A DNA stretch of 64,000 bases from CAZAQV01 sp964487255 (lineage in GTDB: Bacteria > Myxococcota_A > Polyangia > Polyangiales > CAZAQV01): contig CAZAQV010000014.1 in NCBI GenBank assembly GCA_964487255.1, positions 119,387 through 183,386 on the forward strand. Direction: 5' to 3'. Shown in pieces: positions 33,968 to 41,617 of this stretch; the stretch's first letter is position 1, and each line of letters opens with the position of its first letter. The notes beneath the pieces were generated by a model. It had not been told where the DNA came from and did no database searches. It saw nothing but the letters and a program-made list of their open reading frames with translations. The position numbers and the translations under genes are program-made.

Positions 33968-35566
33968 ATGGCCAAAAAGGCAGCTGCGCGCAGTAAGGCT
34001 TCGAAAAGAAGCACGGCTAAAAAGAGCGCAACAAAAAAATCAACGAGAAAACGAACCGTAGCGCGGGCGACCACCAAAAAGGCGGCGACCAAGCGAGCGA
34101 AGAGCACAAGCAATAAGAAGACGACTGCGAAGAGCAAACCCAAGACATCGGCGCGTGCGTCGGCGGCCAAGGCGGCCAACAAGAACGGGCGCGTCGCTGC
34201 GAAGAAGTCGACTAGCAAAAAGTCGGCGGGCAGCGCGGCAAAAGCGAGTAGTGCGAAGCCAAGTAGCAACCAGGCGGTTGCGACGAAGTCAGCCTCGGCC
34301 AACAGCAACGGCAGTAGTCGTAAGAGTTCCGCCAAGGCCAAGTCTTCAAAAAAGGAGACCGTGGTCGAAAAAGAGGCGCGTGCAGCACGTGCCAGCGGAA
34401 GCGACTCTGCGCTTTCCCGCTATTTCCGCGAGATGTCAAACCATGATGTGTTGACGCCGCAACAAGAGATCGACGCCGCGCGTAAGGTCGAAGAAAAAGA
34501 GATCGACTACTGGGTTGCGCTCTTTTCCTACGTTCCCGCGTTCGAGACGGTTGCGTGCGTGCTTGAAATTGTCATGGAGACACCGCCTACCGAGCTTTCG
34601 ACGCTGCGCAAGATCGCCAAGTCCGCAAAGAACGGCAAGCTCAGCAAGAAAAACCAAGACCGCTGGGACAAAGTGGTTGCCGAGGTTTCGAAGAAACTTC
34701 GTGAAGAGGACAGCGACCGACTTTTCGTGCAAGAGGCCGACGCGGCCGTCAACCGCCTTGCGGGCAAGAAGGCCACCAAGCGCGACATGCTCGGTGACGA
34801 GGTCCGACTGACGCCGCAGTTCAAGACGTACCTGCGCAAGGTTGAGCGCGCTTGCCGCGCCCAAAAGCGCGCCAAAAACGCGTTCGTCGCCGCCAACTTG
34901 CGTTTGGTCGTGAGCATCGCGCGCCGCTACAACCGTGGCCGCTTGCCGCTCATTGACCTCATTCAAGAGGGCAATATCGGCCTCATGAAGGCGGTGGAGC
35001 GCTTCGATCACAACCGTGGCTATCGTTTCAGCACCTACGCATCGTGGTGGATTCGCCATGCGATCAGCCGTGCGTTGGCCGACAAGGGGCGCGCCGTGCG
35101 CATTCCGGTCCACATGCTCGACACCTACAACCGTGTCGCGCGCGCGACGCAGCAAATCGCAACGCGCACGGGCAAGGAGCCGACTTCGGAGGAGCTTGAG
35201 CAAGAGACGGGCATCTCCGCGGAGAAGCTAGAGAAGATCAAGGGCTACTGGGCCGAGACGCCGTTCTCGCTCGACCGCCCGGTCAACGACGAAGATGGCC
35301 GCAAGTTTATCGACTTTCTCGAGGAGGAAGACCAGCCTTCTCCGTTTGAATCGCTCTCGAACAACCGTTGGGCGGACGAGGTGCAGAGACTACTTCGCAC
35401 GCTGACCCCGATGGAGGCGCGCATCTTGCGCTGGCGCTTCGGACTCGACAACGAAGACGAGCTTACGCTCAAGGAAATCGGCGATAAGTACAACTTGAGC
35501 CGCGAGCGCATTCGCCAGCTTCAAGAGCAGGCACTCAGCAAGATTCGTCGCCAGATTCGCGACTGA
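33968..35566 (+). CDS. Sigma-70-family sigma factor with histone-H1-like N-terminal tail
   Basis: 532 aa. ATG 33968 follows a strong AAGGAGG (33955-33961 area). Residues 1-130 are Lys/Ala/Ser-rich: by my count about 32 Lys, 9 Arg and one acidic residue, with many AKK, TKK and SKK steps as in H1-type tails. Region 1.2 begins near 145 (SALSRYFREM), a non-conserved insert follows (about 180-305), then region 2 (DLIQEGNIGLMKAVERFD, YASWWIRHAI, about 308-380), region 3 and region 4 (LTLKEIGDKYNLSRERIRQL, about 495-525). The core is RpoD/RpoH-like and complete. The basic tail could give sequence-independent DNA binding. A strong terminator follows. It is either a principal or a major alternative sigma factor. 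Confidence 0.93.
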   Translation: MAKKAAARSKASKRSTAKKSATKKSTRKRTVARATTKKAATKRAKSTSNKKTTAKSKPKTSARASAAKAANKNGRVAAKKSTSKKSAGSAAKASSAKPSSNQAVATKSASANSNGSSRKSSAKAKSSKKETVVEKEARAARASGSDSALSRYFREMSNHDVLTPQQEIDAARKVEEKEIDYWVALFSYVPAFETVACVLEIVMETPPTELSTLRKIAKSAKNGKLSKKNQDRWDKVVAEVSKKLREEDSDRLFVQEADAAVNRLAGKKATKRDMLGDEVRLTPQFKTYLRKVERACRAQKRAKNAFVAANLRLVVSIARRYNRGRLPLIDLIQEGNIGLMKAVERFDHNRGYRFSTYASWWIRHAISRALADKGRAVRIPVHMLDTYNRVARATQQIATRTGKEPTSEELEQETGISAEKLEKIKGYWAETPFSLDRPVNDEDGRKFIDFLEEEDQPSPFESLSNNRWADEVQRLLRTLTPMEARILRWRFGLDNEDELTLKEIGDKYNLSRERIRQLQEQALSKIRRQIRD

Positions 35567-35618
35567 TCGCAGTCCATAGTTACGGGCCGACGCTCCGGGG
35601 GGGGTGAGGCCTGTCTCT

Positions 35619-35650
35619 CCCCGGCGGGTTTCGGCTCGCCGGGGTTTTTT
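35619..35650 (+). terminator. Rho-independent terminator of the sigma factor gene
   Basis: Stem CCCCGGCG (35619-35626) with CGCCGGGG (35637-35644), ten-base loop, followed by TTTTTT (35645-35650). It lies 53 bp after the sigma factor stop codon. Confidence 0.93.
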
Positions 35651-35685
35651 ATCTCTGCCTATGGCTCTTCGCTAGGCTTTGTCTC

Positions 35686-35718
35686 GAACGAGCGATTTGC
35701 TGCTAGCAAATCCCGTTC
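35686..35718. repeat. Intergenic hairpin repeat, copy 1
   Basis: Core stem GATTTGCT/AGCAAATC closes on GCT, flanked by an outer stem GAACG/CGTTC with a small asymmetric internal loop. The same architecture with compensating base changes is found at 42684-42718. The shared block CGCTCATCGCGG follows at about 35730-35741, and GGTTCTTCGC at about 35748-35757, as they do around copy 2. Confidence 0.85.
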
Positions 35719-35771
35719 TCCTTCAAAGACCGCTCATCGCGGCTTATGGTTCTTCGCCAGGGTTGATGATG

Positions 35772-35851
35772 TGTCGACGTTGACACAGGATCGTGTCGAC
35801 GTTGACACAGGATCGTGTCGACGTTGACACAAGATCGTGTCGACGTTGACA
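35772..35851. promoter_or_regulatory. Four tandem palindromic operator-like sites with 22-bp period
   Basis: The 14-mer TGTCGACGTTGACA occurs four times without change at 35772-35785, 35794-35807, 35816-35829 and 35838-35851. Each is a near-perfect palindrome around ACGT with one mismatched pair. Eight-base spacers (CAGGATCG, CAGGATCG, CAAGATCG) are themselves almost identical. The 22-bp period puts all sites on about the same face of the helix. The last site ends 25 bp before ATG 35877 of a putative DNA-binding gene. Each repeat contains TTGACA, the -35 consensus, but no well-spaced -10 is seen. Confidence 0.9.
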
Positions 35852-35876
35852 CACGCAAAATGTGCTAAGCTACGCC

Positions 35877-36512
35877 ATGCCTACACGAATTGCTCCCGCT
35901 GACGCCGCTGCCGTGCGAGCTCTGGCCAAAAACAAAAAGCGCGCAGACGCACTACTCGCCGACATCCGCAAGCGCTCCATGCGCATCGCAGAAGACGCAT
36001 ACGCGGTTGGCAAAGCGCTTGCTGAGCTTTCCGAAGAGCCGGTCTACTCGGCCAAAGGCTACAAGAACTTCGAGGAGCTATTGGCAGGCGAAAAGCTGAT
36101 GTCACGCAGTACAGCGCACCGCTTGATCGGCATCGCTCAGTCGTACACGCGCGCGCAGGTCAAAGACCTCGGGGTCAGCAAAGCTTACGCGCTCTTGGCC
36201 TACGTCGACGCCGAGCCTCAGCTCGACAGTCCGGCGCCACTGCTTTCCGGCAACTTTCGCATCGACAACAAACGGGTCTCGGCGGTCACCGTTCGAGAAA
36301 TCAACGCCGCGGCCAAGCGCGCACGCGAGCTTAGGGGTCTTGCCAAGCCGCCGTCCTCCGCCGAGAAGCTCGCTCAAAGCGCCGCGCGCAAACTTCAAGC
36401 GCGCTTGCGCAAGCAGGGCTTCTCCGGCGCGAAAGCCAGTGCGGTCCGCGACCAATCACGGTGGCGCGTCCAGGTCATCGTCGATGCGGCCGACGCCCCC
36501 GAGCTCGCCTAG
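35877..36512 (+). CDS. Putative sequence-specific DNA-binding protein (HTH-like)
   Basis: 211 aa from ATG 35877; a GTG 15 bases upstream is less likely. Residues about 60-110 (GYKNFEELL, then SRSTAHRLIGIAQSY and LGVSKAYALLAYV) resemble the helix-turn-helix region of phage- and plasmid-type DNA-binding proteins in which an 'SxSTAYRLI' helix is followed by an 'LxxSKAYLLL' helix. The C-terminal part (about 155-200) is basic (ARKLQARLRKQG). It follows four phased palindromes by 25 bp, so autoregulation or a partition/centromere-like role is plausible. The family name is not certain. Confidence 0.65.
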   Translation: MPTRIAPADAAAVRALAKNKKRADALLADIRKRSMRIAEDAYAVGKALAELSEEPVYSAKGYKNFEELLAGEKLMSRSTAHRLIGIAQSYTRAQVKDLGVSKAYALLAYVDAEPQLDSPAPLLSGNFRIDNKRVSAVTVREINAAAKRARELRGLAKPPSSAEKLAQSAARKLQARLRKQGFSGAKASAVRDQSRWRVQVIVDAADAPELA

Positions 36513-36538
36513 GCGGTGTGCTCCCGCTTCTGGCCCAT

Positions 36539-37720
36539 CTACCTCGGAGGGCAGCCTTTTGACCACTTGCCGCGAAAAAACGCACGCTTCTGCAGCTTGG
36601 TGTTGAGGGGCGTGTCACTCAGCCCTTTGGCGCTCATCGGCACGATGTACACGTTGTCCGGTGTATTGACGTCTTTCTGGCACGCGTGCGTGACAACGCG
36701 GCCGTCGGCCACATCGAACGAAAAAGAGGCCTGCACCGCGCCATCGGCCATGACCTTGCACTCGTACTTGCCGGGGTGTTGGTCAAGGTAGTGCCATTGG
36801 TCGTTGTCAGGCTTTTCCCCGGCCTTGTCAGCGGCGCGTACACGTAGATCGTAGAGTGGGTAGCGGTAGTGTTTCCACTGAACAACGTCCTTGCCCGTCT
36901 TGCCGACAAAGGTCCAATACGACTTGGCCGAGGCGCCACCCGCACTGGCCGGCTTCGACGCAACCTTCTTTCCGTCGTGCAGACAAGCGACGTCGTAACG
37001 GGCCTTGCCCTTTTCGTTCTTGGTCTTGGCCCAGAACCCAATATTGAGGTGCGTGGAGTCGTTGTGCGCACCCTTGAGCGCGTCTCGGAAATGCCCGTCG
37101 GCGATCGCGCGTAGCTCGCTCGGCTTGCTCATCGAATAACCATCTTCTTCGTACAGGACCGCCGGACCCACGAGAGCATCGAGGCTTTCATTTTGAAGCG
37201 TCTGCTGTGTGTTCTGTGAGCCTTGCTTGATGTTGATGACTTCGAGCTCCAGCGAACCGAGCTTTGTCTCTTTTTCGAGCAAGGTCTGGCGAAGCGACAC
37301 GTCGAGCGAATAGCTGCCAGGATTGTTCTGCGCGTGGCCCTCGTCGAAGCGGCACTCGAAGTATGCAAGGTGCGCCGGATACTTCGTCGCTTGTGCATTC
37401 TCTTGGTACTCGCCAAGTTGCTTGTGTGCCCTGCACGCAAAAGGCTTGCCGATTTTCTTGCTGCCCTTTTTGAGCTGAAGCATGAGCGCGTCTTCGCTTG
37501 CGATGTCGGGAAAGTGGACCAAAACCTTGAGGTCGGGAACCCAACCTTTGCCTGCGATTCGCCAAGCGCCGACTTCGGTATTGAAAAAACCGACCGTGTC
37601 GACGATGCCTGGCTTGAGGTGAGCGGCGCTCGCGTCTTGCGCGTCGACAACAGAAGTCGCGCTTGCTACGAACAGAAACGCGGACAAAAGCGAGAGTAAG
37701 CGGTTGATGGATGCGTGCAT
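36539..37720 (-). CDS. Exported protein of unknown function
   Basis: 393 aa with a signal peptide (about 1-27, ending VVDAQ). Cys residues at several sites (FACRAH, FECRFD, VACLHDG, YECKV, HACQ, GCPP) suggest disulfides in a periplasmic or surface protein. No catalytic or binding motif is recognised; the sequence is beta-rich and Lys-rich. It is convergent with the DNA-binding gene and sits upstream of nothing obviously related; the Fur-family gene on the same strand ends 74 bp before it begins. Confidence 0.65.
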   Translation of the reverse strand: MHASINRLLSLLSAFLFVASATSVVDAQDASAAHLKPGIVDTVGFFNTEVGAWRIAGKGWVPDLKVLVHFPDIASEDALMLQLKKGSKKIGKPFACRAHKQLGEYQENAQATKYPAHLAYFECRFDEGHAQNNPGSYSLDVSLRQTLLEKETKLGSLELEVINIKQGSQNTQQTLQNESLDALVGPAVLYEEDGYSMSKPSELRAIADGHFRDALKGAHNDSTHLNIGFWAKTKNEKGKARYDVACLHDGKKVASKPASAGGASAKSYWTFVGKTGKDVVQWKHYRYPLYDLRVRAADKAGEKPDNDQWHYLDQHPGKYECKVMADGAVQASFSFDVADGRVVTHACQKDVNTPDNVYIVPMSAKGLSDTPLNTKLQKRAFFRGKWSKGCPPR

Positions 37721-37794
37721 GGGTCCCCCTATTCGAGGCCAGAACCTAGCAGTTCACACTCCAGCTTGCTGCAGTAAATGCGGGTGAAAGCCGA

Positions 37795-38187
37795 TCAGTC
37801 GCACTCGTCGCAGCGACCGTGGAGTTGAACTTCGACGTTGCCCTTCTTGACGGACTTGGGCGAACCGCGCCCCGTCACGACTTCGGTTTGTGGGGCGCAC
37901 TCCACGGTGCCGCACTCCGTACACACGAAATGGGCATGCCGTTCGCTACTGGCCTCTTCGAAATGCCAGGTCGTGCCCAGCGAGACACGGCGCAACAGTC
38001 CCGCCTCGGCGAGGTCGACCAAGTTGCGATACAGGGTGGCGCGGTCCCAGCTGTCTTCGCCGATCGCGTCGACCACGTCGTGATGGGAGAGCGGCCTTAC
38101 GGCTTTGCGAAGGGTGCGCAGGACGGCTTCCCGTGAGGCCGTCGCCCGCAGCCCGGCCTCCCGAATCTCGTCGCGCAGGGACGTCAC
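37795..38187 (-). CDS. Fur-family metal-responsive repressor
   Basis: 130 aa. A winged-helix N-terminus (RATASREAVLRTLRKAVRPLSHHDVV, DRATLYRNLVDLAEAGLLRRV) is followed by the metal-binding dimerisation domain with HAHFVCTECGTVEC and the C-terminal GRCDECD, giving the CxxC pairs of a structural zinc site. It is divergent from a TonB-dependent receptor gene and an 18-bp palindrome lies between them, so local control of metal uptake is likely. Whether it senses iron, zinc or another metal is not clear; the Cys content and the lipoprotein partners make a Zur-like role possible. Confidence 0.87.
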   Translation of the reverse strand: MTSLRDEIREAGLRATASREAVLRTLRKAVRPLSHHDVVDAIGEDSWDRATLYRNLVDLAEAGLLRRVSLGTTWHFEEASSERHAHFVCTECGTVECAPQTEVVTGRGSPKSVKKGNVEVQLHGRCDECD

Positions 38188-38224
38188 CCCGTCAGCCTAG
38201 CGCCAAGTGATCGCACCTTCAAGG

Positions 38225-38249
38225 CGATTGCACTTGCAATCGGGTTGCA
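38225..38249. promoter_or_regulatory. Overlapping palindromes, candidate Fur/Zur-family operator
   Basis: CGATTGCACTTGCAATCG (38225-38242) is an 18-bp palindrome with a two-base centre. TGCAATCGGGTTGCA (38235-38249) is a second, overlapping palindrome with arms TGCAA/TTGCA. They sit between the Fur-family gene and the TonB receptor gene, 32 bp before the receptor ATG. Overlapping inverted motifs are typical for Fur-family sites. Confidence 0.75.
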
Positions 38250-38280
38250 TTTGCGTCCGCGAGGCGATAAGCGATGGGCG

Positions 38281-40842
38281 ATGAACTGGGGCTTGTCAAA
38301 CGCTCTGATCCTCTGCGTTGCGCTCGTGGCGCCACGCGCGTGGGCGCAGGATGCAGGTGTGGGCCAACGCGACGCTCCGGATGCAGGAGCCGAAAAAGGG
38401 GGCGCCGACGCAGCCGACGAGAAGCCAGACGAGCAAAGCGAACCCCCTCGTATCCTGCGCACGGTCGACCCGGAGTTTCCACTGTCAGAGCGTGGCAAGG
38501 GCCTTCACCCCAATGTTGTCTTGCGGGTCACCATCGATGCGCATGGAGGCGTGAGTGATGCAGAAGTCGCTACCTCCGCGGGCCAGGCGTTCGACACTGC
38601 CGCGCTCGCTGCCGTCCGCAAGTGGTCCTTCGCGCCGGCGCTCGTCGGAGGCAATCCAGTCGCTTCACGTATTCGCGTCGCGGTCCACTTTGAGGAGCCA
38701 GCGCCTTTGTCCCCGGCACAAACGAACCTGCAGGACGCCTCGGGTTCAGCTAGCGAGGGGGCAGACGCGACCTTTAGCGCGCGCGCGGAAGCAGAGCTCG
38801 CAAAGTTGCGCGGCGAAACGCGCAGCGCGTCCGACGTCGCTGTGACGCGTGAAGAACTCGAGGCTGCGCCGAGGAGCGAGGGTGCTGAGCTGTTGCGCTC
38901 AGCGCCCGGTGTTTTTGTTGCGCGCACCGAAGGGGAGGGCGTTGCACATCGCATCAGCCTGCGAGGTTTCGACGCCGACCACGGACAAGACTTGGAGCTT
39001 CGCGTCGAAGGAATCCCCATCAACCGACCTTCACACATTCACGGCCAAGGTTACGCGGACCTCGGTTTTCTGATCTCCGAGGTTGTCGAAGAGATGCGCG
39101 TGCAAGAGGGCGTCTACGACCCGGCGCAGGGCGATTTCGCGGTTGCGGGAAGCATCGACTTTGCGCTCGGTGTCCGCGATCGCGGTTGGGGGCTCTCGTC
39201 GGGGTACGGCGCCTTTGGGCGCTTCGTTCAGCGCCTGATCTGGGCGCCTGAAAATGAACGAACGCAGACGTTTGGCGCTGCGCAGTACTCGCGCACGGAC
39301 GGCTTTGGGCAAAACCGCGCGGCCGAGTCGCTGTCGACCATCCTGCAAGCGAACCTCGGCAGCGGCGCGTGGCGCTTTCAACCGACACTGATTGCGTCCG
39401 CAGCACGCGCAGACCTCGCCGGTGTCCTGCGAAACGATGACGTCGAAGCGGGCGCCGTCGGCTACTACCAAAGCTATCCGTTTGCGACCGCACAGCAGCA
39501 GAACGCTTCCTCTGCGCGCTTCATTCTCGGTGCACGCGCAGAGTACCGCGGCGAGCAAGGCCAGAACGCGGAACTCGGTGCCTGGCTTGGGGTCGATTCC
39601 TTTCGCTTGCAGGAGAATTTTACCGGCTTCGTGCAACGTTCCCGTCTGCTCGAAGGTGTTTCCGGTTTGGGCGACCTTATCGAGCAAGAGGACTCCGCGC
39701 GCTCGTTCGGTCTTCGTGGCCGCTATCGCTCACCACTTTATCAGCACACAAGTTGGTTGGGTGCACGCTTGGAGCTTGGCGTCGAAGGTCGCTTCGACGA
39801 CATCGAGCAATCGCAGAACCTCATCTATGCCGTGCGCAACGAGACTTGGGACCGTCGTGTCGACGCGGATATCCAAGCGATGAATCTTGGCATCTGGGGT
39901 GATGCGGAGTTTCAACTGACAGACGTGGTCAAGCTGCGCGCCGGTCTTCGTGCCAACCTGCTCAGTTACGTCATCGACGACCGGCTCGGCAACTTCGTGC
40001 CTTCTACGCGCGACCGCGACGAATCCATCATCGGGTTTCGTCGTAGTGCATCGGGGACTGCGTGGGGGCCGCGCTTGAGTGTGACGGTCGAGCCCATCGA
40101 GCGACTGTCATTGCTTCTAGCCTACGGACAAGGCTTTCGTTCGCCTCAGGCGCGGACGCTTGAGGACGGTGAGCGCGCGCCGTTCACCAAGGTGCACTCT
40201 GCAGACCTCGGAGCGCGCTATGAAAGCGATGTACTGACTGCCTCGCTCTCGGGGTTTTGGACAGAGTTGTCCGACGACGTCGCCTTCGAACCACGCGAGG
40301 GGCGGCTCGAGCGAATTGGCGGGACGCGCCGACAGGGATTGGCGCTCTATGTGCGCACCAAGCCGATCGAGCAGCTTCTGGTATCGACCTCGCTCACCTA
40401 CGTCGCAGCGACGCTCCTGGAACCACCGCCGCCGACGGCCGAAGAGCCACAGCCTGCGTTCGAAGAGGGCCAGGCACTTCCCTATGTGCCGCCTCTGGTG
40501 TGGCGCCTCGACTTGGCGCTGCATGACGAGCTTGCCGACATCGAAGGGCAGGCGCTGGGCGGACGCATTGGACTTGGTACTTCGGTTATCTCCGAGCGCC
40601 CTTTGCCGCATGGACAGTCGGCCGACGCCTTCGCGCTCGTTGACGTCTCTGCGCGTGCGGAGTGGTGGCACTTTTCGCTCACGTTTGAGGTCTTTAACTT
40701 GTTCGATGCGCAGTATGCCGCAAACGTCTATAACTTTGTCTCCAACTGGCGACCCGAAGCAGCGCCCTCGCGCGTGCCAAGTCAACACTTCTCAGCGGGT
40801 GCGCCGCGCACCTGGATGCTAACCCTAGGAGTTCAGTTATGA
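38281..40842 (+). CDS. TonB-dependent receptor with N-terminal TonB C-terminal-like domain
   Basis: 853 aa from ATG 38281, where a signal peptide (MNWGLSNALILCVALVAPRAWA) begins. Residues about 55-140 match a TonB_C-type domain (PEFPLSERG, VVLRVTIDAHGGVSDAEV, AALAAVRKWSFAPA). A receptor plug follows (LLRSAPGVFVARTEGEGVAHRISLRGF, about 210-310), then a 22-stranded-type barrel ending GVQL. The fusion of a TonB C-terminal fold to a receptor is unusual; it may be a signalling or docking domain in the periplasm. Control by the divergent Fur-family repressor is inferred from the operator. Its TGA overlaps the next ATG. Confidence 0.88.
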   Translation: MNWGLSNALILCVALVAPRAWAQDAGVGQRDAPDAGAEKGGADAADEKPDEQSEPPRILRTVDPEFPLSERGKGLHPNVVLRVTIDAHGGVSDAEVATSAGQAFDTAALAAVRKWSFAPALVGGNPVASRIRVAVHFEEPAPLSPAQTNLQDASGSASEGADATFSARAEAELAKLRGETRSASDVAVTREELEAAPRSEGAELLRSAPGVFVARTEGEGVAHRISLRGFDADHGQDLELRVEGIPINRPSHIHGQGYADLGFLISEVVEEMRVQEGVYDPAQGDFAVAGSIDFALGVRDRGWGLSSGYGAFGRFVQRLIWAPENERTQTFGAAQYSRTDGFGQNRAAESLSTILQANLGSGAWRFQPTLIASAARADLAGVLRNDDVEAGAVGYYQSYPFATAQQQNASSARFILGARAEYRGEQGQNAELGAWLGVDSFRLQENFTGFVQRSRLLEGVSGLGDLIEQEDSARSFGLRGRYRSPLYQHTSWLGARLELGVEGRFDDIEQSQNLIYAVRNETWDRRVDADIQAMNLGIWGDAEFQLTDVVKLRAGLRANLLSYVIDDRLGNFVPSTRDRDESIIGFRRSASGTAWGPRLSVTVEPIERLSLLLAYGQGFRSPQARTLEDGERAPFTKVHSADLGARYESDVLTASLSGFWTELSDDVAFEPREGRLERIGGTRRQGLALYVRTKPIEQLLVSTSLTYVAATLLEPPPPTAEEPQPAFEEGQALPYVPPLVWRLDLALHDELADIEGQALGGRIGLGTSVISERPLPHGQSADAFALVDVSARAEWWHFSLTFEVFNLFDAQYAANVYNFVSNWRPEAAPSRVPSQHFSAGAPRTWMLTLGVQL

Positions 40843-41585
40843 TCACAAAGGGTAATCTCCTGGCTGCTCTCAGCGGAGTATGTCTCGCTTTGATCGCTGG
40901 CTGCGCCGACGCAGGAGGTGGACGCATTTCGTTCGCACTTCACGCCGCGGGGACGGCGAGCAATCAGGCACAAGCGGGCGTCTGGAACATCACCTTCGAC
41001 GAGGCTGCGCTCGCGTTTGGTCCGCTCTGGCTGTGCGCCGCCGATGGCGAACAGGCCTCGTGTGAGACCGCGAGGGCCGAGTATCTCGATGCCGCGATCA
41101 TCGACCTGCTAGACCCATCTTCGCATGAGCTCGGCGAAGTCACGGGGACCGAGGGCTTTGTGGGTAGCTTTGGCTACGACTACGGTTTCGTGTCGCTCTT
41201 GACGGACACCGAGCCACTCGCGCTACCAGCCGCACAAGCGCTCGAAGGTTCTGTGCGCTTGGTCGGTCGTGCAACAAAGGGCACGCGCGAAGTTGAGTTC
41301 ACCGCCGTTCTGTCGCTCTCTCAGTCGGAAGTCGACATCGAGCCAGGCGTTCCGGTCGTCCGTCGCGCCAGCGAGGATGCGCGACACGTCATCGACCAGA
41401 ATACGACGCGGCTGGACTTGCGCTTCGACCCTGCAGTCTTAGTGAAAAAGGTCGATTTTGAGCTTCTGTCCGAACAGACCAACGTGGTCATCTCACAGCC
41501 CGCCACACCTCAAAACGCGCAAGCTGTCGCGGCGCTCCGTCTCGCGCTGCAAAACGAAGCGGTACCTGCCTTGCAATGGCAGTGA
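40839..41585 (+). CDS. Lipoprotein of the TonB-receptor locus (1)
   Basis: 248 aa. Signal peptide with lipobox LIAGC (Cys about residue 22). Beta-rich, Ala-rich mature part with no recognised motif. The ATG overlaps the receptor stop by 4 bases (40839-40842), so the two are translationally coupled. It probably is a cell-surface or periplasmic partner in uptake by the receptor. Confidence 0.78.
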   Translation: MITKGNLLAALSGVCLALIAGCADAGGGRISFALHAAGTASNQAQAGVWNITFDEAALAFGPLWLCAADGEQASCETARAEYLDAAIIDLLDPSSHELGEVTGTEGFVGSFGYDYGFVSLLTDTEPLALPAAQALEGSVRLVGRATKGTREVEFTAVLSLSQSEVDIEPGVPVVRRASEDARHVIDQNTTRLDLRFDPAVLVKKVDFELLSEQTNVVISQPATPQNAQAVAALRLALQNEAVPALQWQ

Positions 41586-41617
41586 CGCCCATCTACGCCA
41601 AAAAGGAGTCCCAAGAC

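Noticed and set aside
33856..34341. N-terminal extension of the ABC exporter rich in Leu/Ala/Phe
   Set aside because: It is antisense to the Lys/Ala codons of the sigma factor tail, which makes a false hydrophobic sequence. The real start is at 33789 or 33855.
34436..35203. 255-codon minus-strand frame inside the sigma factor gene
   Set aside because: Fully antisense to conserved sigma regions 1.2-3.
35772..35851. CRISPR array
   Set aside because: Repeat units are palindromic 14-mers with 8-bp spacers that are almost the same; CRISPR spacers are unique and longer, and no cas gene is near.
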